From JACQFK01 sp964604905 (GTDB lineage: Bacteria; Planctomycetota; MHYJ01; JACPRB01), in NCBI GenBank assembly GCA_964604905.1, contig CAZSCC010000203.1, positions 1-9,303 of the forward strand: 9,303 nt of DNA, written 5' to 3'. The translations under genes and the position numbers were made by a program. The notes beneath the pieces were generated by a model. That model did no database searches and was not told where the DNA came from. It saw only the letters and a list, made by a program, of their open reading frames with translations. The number at the start of each line of letters is the position of its first letter. Within the stretch, counting starts at the first letter, position 1. Of this stretch, positions 1 to 4,982 are shown piece by piece.

Positions 1-813
1 CCATGCGCGCCGGAGGTGGACCGTGGCGGGATCGATCCCGGCCGCACGGAGCGCTTCTCCCCACGCTCCGAACTTCGAGAGCGCCGCATGGTAGAGTCTT
101 CCCAGGCCATTCAGCATCAGGTATCGCGCGTAGAGAGGCTCGCCCCTTCTCCGGCGCTCGAGAATCCTTCGAACGACCTCCGCCTTCGTCCAACGCTCGT
201 GTTCATAGACGGGCTTGAGGCCGAAGGCGTGGAGTGCCTTCGTCCAGGAGCCGAAGACGACGTACGCAGCCTTCAGGAGCCTTGGATCGCGCCGGCGGGC
301 CGCCGACCAGGAGAGCGGGAGGCCCTCCCGCTTGAGCTCCAGGATTTTCCTCCGGAACCGGTCCCGAGTCCATCGACTCCACTTCCTGACGCAGTCCGGG
401 TCGAGGTGGGCGGCGAGGAGAGCGTGGTCCCAGGACCTGCAGTATCGGAGGGCCGCTTCCAGGAGGCGTTGGTCGCTCGTCTTGACGGCACCGAGGTGAA
501 GATCACGCCCGGCTGCGAAGCGGGCGCGGATCGCCCGCACGACGTGTTTCTTTGACCAATGCCTCCCGAGGGCCTTGTATCGCCGCGCCTGGAAGACCGA
601 CTCGATCTCCCGAATCTCGAGACAGGTGACCTGAGCGTCCGGAAACTTCCTACGGTACTGCTGGATTCCGAGGTGATGACGATGGCGCAGATGGGAATAG
701 GAGATGGTTCTATACGCGCGTCGACAGAGCCTGCAAGAAACGTATTCCGCCCCCTCGCCGCGCCGCGGGCCCTGCCAGCGGAAGATGGAACGTTTTCGCC
801 TGAAGAGGTTCAT
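1..813 (-). CDS. Partial protein with Ros/MucR-like zinc finger and tandem HNH-associated repeats
   Basis: This frame is open from an ATG at 813 to the left edge (271 codons, no stop), so the C-terminus is missing. Residues 27-46 hold C27-x2-C30-x10-H41-x4-H46 followed by a YRRKFPDA stretch, which closely resembles the Ros/MucR zinc finger that binds DNA. After it come at least three degenerate repeats of about 55-60 residues (about 85-140, 145-202, 208-263), each of the form W(S/T)K, a helix with I..R...G, then LL.AA...FGSW..AL.A.GL.P. This matches what I know of the homing-endonuclease-associated repeat (HNH_repeat family), a presumed DNA-binding helical unit. A fourth repeat may begin at the edge. 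No catalytic HNH motif is visible, but one could lie beyond the window. The function is inferred to be DNA binding (regulator, or specificity part of a nuclease). The start is uncertain: an in-frame GTG at 837 is also possible and neither has a clear ribosome site. Confidence 0.72.
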   Translation of the reverse strand, partial: MNLFRRKRSIFRWQGPRRGEGAEYVSCRLCRRAYRTISYSHLRHRHHLGIQQYRRKFPDAQVTCLEIREIESVFQARRYKALGRHWSKKHVVRAIRARFAAGRDLHLGAVKTSDQRLLEAALRYCRSWDHALLAAHLDPDCVRKWSRWTRDRFRRKILELKREGLPLSWSAARRRDPRLLKAAYVVFGSWTKALHAFGLKPVYEHERWTKAEVVRRILERRRRGEPLYARYLMLNGLGRLYHAALSKFGAWGEALRAAGIDPATVHLRRAW

Positions 814-1360
814 CCTGACGCACGATGATACTTTCACCTGCTCTAGACTTCCAGGAGGGGGCTCACGCTCGAAGCGCGCGGATTCGCGCGGCGGACCTGA
901 GCGCCCCTGGGTCGAGGGCGTTCGCGGCGGAGTTGGAGCGGGGCTCGAAGGAATCGGGGATGCCTCCTCTTTTCTCTTCGCGCCCGCGGCCGCCCCGGGC
1001 GGCCGGGCGCCTCTTCCCCGCCCGAGCGCGGAGGCGCGAGGGAGCTTTTCTTTTCCAGCAATGCCCCCCTTTTCTTTCCCTTTCAGCGCCGGTTCGGACC
1101 TGTTTCCTTTTCCCTATGCGTGCGAAACCCAGACGCCCCCTCCCGCCGATGGCCGTGGACCTCCCGGCGCGGATCTCCGGATGCGTCAGCAGCCGGGCGG
1201 GCCCCGAAGCGCTGACTCGATCCTCCTTTTCTCTTCAGCCCCTCCGCCGCGAGGCCGATCATCCTATTGGCGCCCTTCGGCGCGGGCCCCCTGCCCCACC
1301 GCGGCCCCAGCCGCGCAACGCAGGGTGGTGACTACCGGTGACTGGAGAGAGGGACGAGCA
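814..1360. other. Divergent intergenic region with repeated polypyrimidine tracts
   Basis: This stretch of about 550 bp separates the minus-strand zinc-finger gene from the plus-strand helix-turn-helix gene. A plus-strand frame is open through it, but the composition (long C/T runs, GC palindromes) does not look coding. At least five polypyrimidine tracts lie on the plus strand: 963-979, 1045-1056, 1064-1084, 1103-1114 and 1221-1236. The first and last share the core CTTTTCTCTTC. A GC-rich imperfect dyad (GGCCGCCC at 988-995 facing GGGCGGCC at 997-1004, extended by GCGCCC/GGGCGC outside) sits at 980-1010. I see no convincing sigma70 promoter, iterons or DnaA-box cluster. It presumably carries the promoters of both flanking genes; anything more is speculation. 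Confidence 0.5.
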
Positions 1361-1699
1361 ATGGATGCCATCACGCGCGGAATCCCGCTCAAATCGATTT
1401 GCCTGGACGACGCGAAGGTCCGGCTCTTTCTCGAGGCCTTCGGGGTCTCGCTCCGCGAGCTCGCGCGACGGATGGGGTGTGACCACGCGTACCTCCTCCG
1501 GGTCCTCAGGCAGAAGCAGCAGATCAGCACCCGGTACGCCACGCGCTTGGTCGAGGTTCTCCAGGAGTTCGCCCGGACAGCCCCGCTTTCTCCCTTCGCG
1601 TTCATGAGGGAGCTGACCTTGGCCCAGGCCCCGCCGGCGGCCTCCCCTGAACCCCTGCCCCAGTTCTTGGCGGTCCCGCCCTCCGAAGCGGTCGCCTGA
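1361..1699 (+). CDS. Small helix-turn-helix protein (Cro/XRE-like)
   Basis: A 112-residue protein starting at ATG 1361, chosen because a purine-rich GAGAGAGGG ribosome site lies 8-16 bases upstream and because the homology-like part begins here; the open frame upstream looks non-coding. Residues about 20-52 read as a compact helix-turn-helix: a helix ending FLEAFG, then VSLRELARRMG and CDHAYLLRVLRQ as the likely second and recognition helices, followed by another helix (TRYATRLVEVLQEFA). The last 35 residues are Ala/Pro-rich and probably disordered. Small proteins of this kind are usually regulators on mobile elements. It sits directly upstream of the 8-bp array and the partition operon in the same direction, so it could control that operon or copy number, but nothing in the sequence proves this. 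The exact family is not recognised. Confidence 0.62.
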   Translation: MDAITRGIPLKSICLDDAKVRLFLEAFGVSLRELARRMGCDHAYLLRVLRQKQQISTRYATRLVEVLQEFARTAPLSPFAFMRELTLAQAPPAASPEPLPQFLAVPPSEAVA

Positions 1700-1755
1700 G
1701 CCTACCCCCTCCCCTTCCCCACCGCTCCACTGTCTTGGGACTCAAGCACTTCCGT

Positions 1756-1868
1756 TTAGTGGCCCACTGGGCCGTTGGGCTGAGGGCCTCCCGTGTGTCC
1801 CGAAACAGGAGTGGCCCATTGGCCCAGGGGGCCGAAACGAGCCGCCCCGGTTGGATTAGTGGCCCACT
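1756..1868 (+). repeat. 13-bp direct repeat spaced exactly 100 bp
   Basis: TTAGTGGCCCACT occurs at 1756-1768 and again at 1856-1868, start to start 100 bp. Each copy opens a block of 8-bp GGNCC-type units: a short block of four at 1761-1792 and the long block from 1861. A partial duplication of the array edge would explain it. Confidence 0.75.
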
Positions 1869-2164
1869 AGCCCAACGGCCCTTTGGGCCAGCAGTCCGAC
1901 AGGCCAATGGGCTTCCGGCCCACCGTCCCGATGGACCAGTGGATCACGAGATCAGTGATCCGATGACCTTCTGGGGCGTCCGTCCAGTGGCCCAATAGGT
2001 CACGAGCCTCTTGGCCCTCGAGGCCATCGGACCAAGGGACCATCGGACTCCCGACCTTGCGACCCGGTGGGTCAGCAGCCCAGTGGCCTCATGATCTGGA
2101 GGGCCATCGGGCTCTTGGGCCTGCGGATCATCGGACCGTCGACCCAATAGGATAATGGGCCTAC
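1761..2164. repeat. 8-bp-phased degenerate GGNCC array; candidate centromere (parS/parC-like) and parA operator
   Basis: Cutting the sequence every 8 bases from 1861 gives 38 consecutive units to 2164 that align to RRNYYNNN, with GGNCC dominant. Counting by eye, position 1 is purine in 37 of 38, position 2 is G in 31, position 4 is C in 31 and position 5 is C or T in all 38; 34 of 38 fit RRNYY at every fixed position. Three more units at 1813, 1821 and 1829 are in the same phase, and four at 1761-1792 form an earlier block offset by 4 bp. The core is nearly palindromic, so the array reads alike on both strands. It ends about 50 bp before parA. Ribbon-helix-helix centromere proteins bind short tandem sites of similar pitch: 7-bp heptads for omega, and ACTC boxes with 4-bp spacers (8-bp pitch) for ParG. 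The downstream RHH gene therefore makes a centromere and operator the best reading. This is inference from context; the sequence shows only the periodicity. Confidence 0.72.
2151..2156 (+). promoter_or_regulatory. Possible -10 element of the parA promoter
   Basis: GATAAT lies inside the last-but-one array unit (the unit breaking the C/T rule at position 4), about 60 bp before the parA ATG. No good -35 hexamer is visible at 16-18 bp upstream. If real, array-bound protein would cover the promoter and autoregulate the operon. This is weak evidence. Confidence 0.3.
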
Positions 2165-2217
2165 AGTTTCGGCCGCGATCGGTCGATATCAACTTCAGCG
2201 AGAGGAAGGAAACTACC

Positions 2218-2994
2218 ATGAAGACCTACGCGTTCGCGAACCGGAAAGGCGGGGTGGGGAAGACCACCCTTTCGCTTCATTTCTGCCACTTCCTGCGGGA
2301 AAGGGGGGCCAAGGTTCTCCTCGTCGATCTGGACTCCCAGGGTAATCTCTCGAGTACCTTCGGGAAGACCTCGTGCCTGGCGAGCTTCCTCTTCTCGAGA
2401 GAATCGCCGGAACTCCGGATCGAGCCCGCGATCCAGGGAACGGATCCCCGGGAGTTCGCAATCATCACTTCCGACAGCAACCTCGCCGAGTGCATGCAGT
2501 TCGACGGGGTAGGGAAGTTCTCGCGGGTCCAGAAACTCCTCCGGAGCGCCGACAAAGTCTGGGACTACGCCATCATCGACTCGCCCCCAGCACTCGACCT
2601 CTTCACGATTAACGCGCTGGTTGCCGCCGACTACCTTGTCATTCCATCGGAATACGGCGACTGGAGCCTCCGTGGGATCAAAGAGATCCTTCGGACCGTG
2701 GACGAGATCCGCGAGGAGGGTCTCAACATGACCCTCCGACCGATCGGGATCGCGCTCAACAAGTACAAAAAGTCGAACGTCGCCGACGACACGCTCGCCG
2801 TCATCGACGAAGACTGGAAAGCTCTCAAGATCGATCCCGTCATCCCACATTCGGTGAAGATCGACGAAGCCAACCAGCACGTCGTCCCGATCTGGCAGTA
2901 CGCACCCGGCCAAGCGAGCGCCATCGCGATGAAGGCCGTCATGAATGAGCTCTGGAAACGCAGCGAGGGCCAGGCCATGAAGGAGGTCGCATGA
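2218..2994 (+). CDS. parA: ParA-family partition ATPase
   Basis: A 258-residue protein starting at ATG 2218, preceded by AGAGGAAGGAA at a good ribosome-site distance. It has the deviant Walker A box KGGVGKTT at residues 10-17, the A' motif VDLDSQGN at 36-43 (D37, D39), and Walker B YAIIDSPP around 117-124. It lacks the N-terminal helix-turn-helix extension of type Ia ParA proteins and has the length of Soj or type Ib ParA ATPases. Such proteins bind DNA non-specifically in the ATP form and, stimulated by a partner bound at a centromere, move plasmid or chromosome cargo over the nucleoid. It is the first gene of an operon: the next start codon overlaps its stop (ATGA). The leader is filled with an 8-bp repeat array that is the likely centromere. 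Assignment to ParA is firm. The Ib-like type is inferred from the size and the RHH partner; a MinD-like role is unlikely, as I see no amphipathic C-terminal tail. Confidence 0.93.
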   Translation: MKTYAFANRKGGVGKTTLSLHFCHFLRERGAKVLLVDLDSQGNLSSTFGKTSCLASFLFSRESPELRIEPAIQGTDPREFAIITSDSNLAECMQFDGVGKFSRVQKLLRSADKVWDYAIIDSPPALDLFTINALVAADYLVIPSEYGDWSLRGIKEILRTVDEIREEGLNMTLRPIGIALNKYKKSNVADDTLAVIDEDWKALKIDPVIPHSVKIDEANQHVVPIWQYAPGQASAIAMKAVMNELWKRSEGQAMKEVA

Positions 2995-3590
2995 TTAAGA
3001 AGGGTTCTCTCATCCGGCGACTGGCGCAGGATCGCCGCGACAGACCGGAGGAGACCACGGAGGGCAACGGAGTCGCGCTCGCATTCTCCATGGATGGCCT
3101 TCTCAAGGACGATCAACCCGCGTCGACGGCCGGAGCCGAGCCCTCGGCGCCGGCGTCCGCACCCGCGCCTAAGGTCGAGGTGCCAACGACGGATCTTGTG
3201 GCCTCCAACACGCTATCGCGTTCAGTACCAGAGACCGTCCAGGTAAGGCAGGGGGAGCCGCCCACAAAAGGTGCTCCAGCGCCCGCGAACGCTCCGACCG
3301 AGAAACGCACGGCAACTACGCGCCTTGTGCGCGTGCCAGGCCGCCAGCGGGGACGCCATGGCGATGCCTGCGTCCGCCATCCAGGCGAGTTGAAGCGGAA
3401 CGCCGGCGCCAGGGCCTGGCTCACCCCGGAGGAGAGCGAGAAGCTTGAACTGCTCGCCACCGCCTACCAGATCAGCACCTCGACGCTGACGCGGGACATA
3501 ATTCTCGAAGGTCTTGAGGCCCACGCGGACCTAATCGAGAGGACCCAGAGATTCCTCGACTCGCTGGGGAAGGGAAGGGTGGGCGCTTAA
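2991..3590 (+). CDS. Centromere-binding partner of ParA with C-terminal ribbon-helix-helix
   Basis: A 199-residue protein whose ATG overlaps the parA stop by 4 bp, indicating translational coupling; AAGGAGG lies just upstream inside parA. The N-terminus (MIKKGSLIRRLAQDRRDR) is strongly basic, as in type Ib adaptor proteins whose flexible tail supplies an arginine that stimulates ParA. Residues about 42-105 are a low-complexity Ala/Pro-rich linker. Residues about 141-180 fit a ribbon-helix-helix: a strand ARAWLT, a helix TPEESEKLELLATAY, a turn QISTS, and a helix TLTRDIILEGLEAH. The tail ERTQRFLDSLGKG is a further helix. It has no ParB/Spo0J nuclease-like motif or HTH, so it is not a canonical ParB. 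At almost 200 residues it is much longer than ParG or omega (about 70-80), the difference being the linker. Binding to the 8-bp array is inferred. Confidence 0.75.
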   Translation: MIKKGSLIRRLAQDRRDRPEETTEGNGVALAFSMDGLLKDDQPASTAGAEPSAPASAPAPKVEVPTTDLVASNTLSRSVPETVQVRQGEPPTKGAPAPANAPTEKRTATTRLVRVPGRQRGRHGDACVRHPGELKRNAGARAWLTPEESEKLELLATAYQISTSTLTRDIILEGLEAHADLIERTQRFLDSLGKGRVGA

Positions 3591-3670
3591 TGAATGGGGC
3601 AACCACCATCGACAAGGACCAGGTCTCGATGTTCGAGATAACCGCGGTCGTCTCCAAGCACCTGAGCTAA
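3590..3670 (+). CDS. Possible 26-residue small ORF coupled to the partition operon
   Basis: An ATG at 3590 overlaps the TAA stop of the preceding gene by one base (TAATG), the classic arrangement for translational reinitiation, and GGGAAGGG lies 10-20 bases upstream. It reads MNGATTIDKDQVSMFEITAV and ends after six more residues at TAA 3670, about 20 bp before the terminator stem. It is mildly acidic in the middle, with no Cys, transmembrane or recognised motif. Its position as third ORF of the operon, wholly before the terminator, supports translation, but an ORF this short can occur by chance. Confidence 0.4.
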   Translation: MNGATTIDKDQVSMFEITAVVSKHLS

Positions 3671-3689
3671 GAGAGTCAGAGGGGGAAAC

Positions 3690-3734
3690 GGCCGGGGGCG
3701 GACCGACGGGGGACCGCCCTCGGCCTCTTTATTT
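3690..3734 (+). terminator. Intrinsic terminator of the partition operon
   Basis: A 12-bp GC-rich stem (GGCCGGGGGCGG at 3690-3701 with CCGCCCTCGGCC at 3714-3725, one G-T wobble) with a 12-base loop is followed by TCTTTATTT. It lies 20 bp after the small ORF and just before the end of the convergent minus-strand gene. On the opposite strand only a short T run follows, so bidirectional action would be weak. Confidence 0.85.
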
Positions 3735-3741
3735 CGATTCC

Positions 3742-4002
3742 CTAGCGCGGCTCTCGCGGCCGAAGGGCCTCGTACGAGATCACCTCGTGCCCCGTCTCAG
3801 GATCCTTCTTGCGGTGGATCCGGAGATACCCCTGCTCGACCAGGAGCTTCTCAAGAAGCTCGCGCGCGACATCCGTCCGGCGCTTGCGCACGTCAAGCGC
3901 GTACTGAGCCCACGCCTGACCGAGCTCATCGGGCACCTCCCATGAGAAGTACCTGACGCCAGCCGTCTCGATCCGCTTTCTACGCCCGGGCCGCCTGGCC
4001 AT
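3742..4002 (-). CDS. Small ribbon-helix-helix-like DNA-binding protein
   Basis: An 86-residue basic protein starting at ATG 4002, with GGAAGGG about 7 bases upstream and a well-placed promoter before that. After a very basic start (MARRPGRRKRIE), residues about 16-55 fit a ribbon-helix-helix: a strand VRYFSWEV, a helix PDELGQAWAQYALDVRK, a turn, and a helix RTDVARELLEKLLVEQG. The C-terminal 25 residues (YLRIHRKKDPETGHEVISYE) have no assignment. Proteins like this are often autoregulatory repressors or antitoxins; no toxin-like partner follows it, and the gene is alone on its strand. A GGGGTctACCCC dyad lies in the spacer of its own promoter, consistent with self-repression. It converges on the partition operon across the terminator. 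The RHH assignment is by pattern only. Confidence 0.6.
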   Translation of the reverse strand: MARRPGRRKRIETAGVRYFSWEVPDELGQAWAQYALDVRKRRTDVARELLEKLLVEQGYLRIHRKKDPETGHEVISYEALRPREPR

Positions 4003-4025
4003 TCGTTGCCCTTCCTTGTTGATCG

Positions 4026-4054
4026 ATTATGAGGCGGGGTCTACCCCTCGTCAA
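4026..4054 (-). promoter_or_regulatory. Promoter of the RHH-like gene with an operator-like dyad in its spacer
   Basis: Read on the minus strand, TTGACG (4054-4049), a 17-bp spacer, then CATAAT (4031-4026); each hexamer has one mismatch to the sigma70 consensus. Predicted start is near 4019, giving a 16-17 base leader that contains the ribosome site. The spacer contains the perfect dyad GGGGTctACCCC (4036-4047), a candidate repressor site. Confidence 0.72.
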
Positions 4055-4071
4055 AGCCAATCTTCCATATT

Positions 4072-4111
4072 CCAATATATCTATTAGTCTATTGACTAAT
4101 AGAGCTATTGG
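4072..4111. promoter_or_regulatory. 40-bp interrupted palindrome, candidate operator
   Basis: CTATTAGTC (4081-4089) and GACTAATAG (4094-4102) are perfect inverted arms around TATT. On the same centre (4091.5), CCAATA (4072-4077) and TATTGG (4106-4111) are also perfectly inverted. Including the T-A pair at 4080/4103, 16 of 20 possible positions match. It overlaps the -35 box of the plus-strand promoter, as expected of a repressor site. The region is AT-rich, unlike everything around it. Confidence 0.75.
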
Positions 4112-4119
4112 TGTATCCT
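4092..4119 (+). promoter_or_regulatory. Promoter of the zinc-ribbon gene
   Basis: TTGACT (4092-4097), a 16-bp spacer, then TATCCT (4114-4119). The predicted start is near 4126, giving a leader of about 20 bases with AAAGGAGC as ribosome site before ATG 4147. The -35 lies in the right half of the 4072-4111 palindrome. It fires away from the promoter at 4026-4054. Confidence 0.65.
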
Positions 4120-4146
4120 GATCCAAGAAACGAAAGGAGCTATTCC

Positions 4147-4458
4147 ATGGAAATGAAGAGCCCGACGCGTGAGCGCCCTTGCCTGGCGTGCACCCACTTC
4201 GGCCTCCAGCCTGTCCGGCCGGCCGTCGACGGAGCCGGTATCTCGAGCGACGAGGCCGACGAACTCTGTACCCGGCACCGCTCGGCCATGACGGAAGGCT
4301 ACTGCGTGCTCTGCAGTCGGCGCGAGCCGTGGCTCGTCCTCCACGACGAGAGCGACATCGGCGCCTGCCGTCCCTGCTACGTGACCCGCTTCGGGAAGGA
4401 GGCCGCCCAGGCCGTCGAGGCCACTTGGGCCGCCCTCGACCAGGCTGCGAGCCTCTGA
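4147..4458 (+). CDS. Small Cys-rich protein with two putative zinc ribbons
   Basis: A 103-residue protein starting at ATG 4147, chosen for the AAAGGAGC site about 7 bases upstream. Eight metal-ligand candidates form two sets: C12-x2-C15 with C41-x2-H44 (LCTRH), and C53-x2-C56 with C74-x2-C77 (CVLCSR and CRPCY). This is the pattern of two treble-clef or ribbon zinc knuckles. The second unit is followed by a helix (EAAQAVEATWAALDQAA). I do not recognise the family. Such small zinc proteins may bind DNA or act as adaptors, but no reaction can be assigned. It is the first gene of a probable two-gene operon (30 bp to the next ATG) and is transcribed from a promoter overlapping a strong palindrome, so it is likely tightly controlled. 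Confidence 0.7.
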   Translation: MEMKSPTRERPCLACTHFGLQPVRPAVDGAGISSDEADELCTRHRSAMTEGYCVLCSRREPWLVLHDESDIGACRPCYVTRFGKEAAQAVEATWAALDQAASL

Positions 4459-4488
4459 ACGCCCGATAAATCAGGGAGGATCCTGACG

Positions 4489-4962
4489 ATGATCGAGATC
4501 TTCACGAGCGGTTTCTTCGTGGGAAGACCCCATGAGATCGGTGGGGGAGGGGCCATCGTCATGTCCGAGCGCGAGGAAATTGGTCGGGTCAAGCGGGTTT
4601 TTCAGGCCGGCGAGGCTGCAAGCTCGATCGCCATCGAGCTCGCCGTCCTGGCGGAGGCCCTCGAGCAGGCGAAGGAGCAGGGCGGGTCCGGGGAGGAAGT
4701 CGTCATACGCACCGGATATGCGTCCCTCGCCGACTATTGCCGGGGGAAGGTTCCCAGAGCGACTGCAGATCTTCAGGAATGGGTCGCCCGGCTCTCCGAG
4801 ATTGCCCGCGCGTTCTCCGAGATTCGGGCCGTCGTCTCGCCGGGATGGGTCACCGCCAGGCCTCATGACCTCGCGGTCCGGGCGGTGCTCGACCGGTTCC
4901 GGGAGGCGCAGACCAAATACCCAAAGGAGCGAACGGAGCCGGGGAACGTACCCCCGATTTGA
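4489..4962 (+). CDS. Hypothetical protein downstream of the zinc-ribbon gene
   Basis: A 157-residue protein starting at ATG 4489, with CAGGGAGG about 8 bases upstream. An in-frame ATG at 4561 with its own GGGGAGGGG would give a 133-residue form (MSEREEIGRVKRVFQAGEAA) that lacks the glycine-rich start, and it is a serious alternative. From there to about residue 130 it looks mostly helical, with heptad-like stretches (SIAIELAVLAEALEQAKEQ; ATADLQEWVARLSEIARAF). There is no signal peptide, membrane segment or metal motif. I do not recognise a family. It probably shares a transcript with the zinc-ribbon gene 30 bp upstream. Its end converges with the minus-strand TPR gene 20 bp away, with no obvious terminator between. 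Confidence 0.6.
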   Translation: MIEIFTSGFFVGRPHEIGGGGAIVMSEREEIGRVKRVFQAGEAASSIAIELAVLAEALEQAKEQGGSGEEVVIRTGYASLADYCRGKVPRATADLQEWVARLSEIARAFSEIRAVVSPGWVTARPHDLAVRAVLDRFREAQTKYPKERTEPGNVPPI

Positions 4963-4982
4963 CTTGGGCCCAGGCCCCTCGT

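Noticed and set aside
704..1360. Long plus-strand open frame leading into the small HTH gene
   Set aside because: The upstream part overlaps the zinc-finger gene and the polypyrimidine tracts and reads as Pro/Ser/Phe-rich low complexity. The HTH part has its own ATG and ribosome site at 1361, so the extension is treated as non-coding.
1761..2164. CRISPR array or replication iterons as explanation of the repeats
   Set aside because: There are no identical repeats of about 28-37 bp with unique spacers and no cas genes. Iterons are normally 17-22 bp with helical-turn spacing next to a rep gene, and no rep gene is seen here. An 8-bp pitch fits RHH sites better.
1602..2219. Open frames on both strands through the 8-bp array
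   Set aside because: They arise from the repeat composition, have low-complexity products, and lack ribosome sites; the DNA-level 8-bp phase explains the region better.
2161..2913. 250-residue minus-strand open frame antisense to parA
   Set aside because: It is a shadow of the parA codon pattern in GC-rich DNA; parA has all its motifs on the plus strand.
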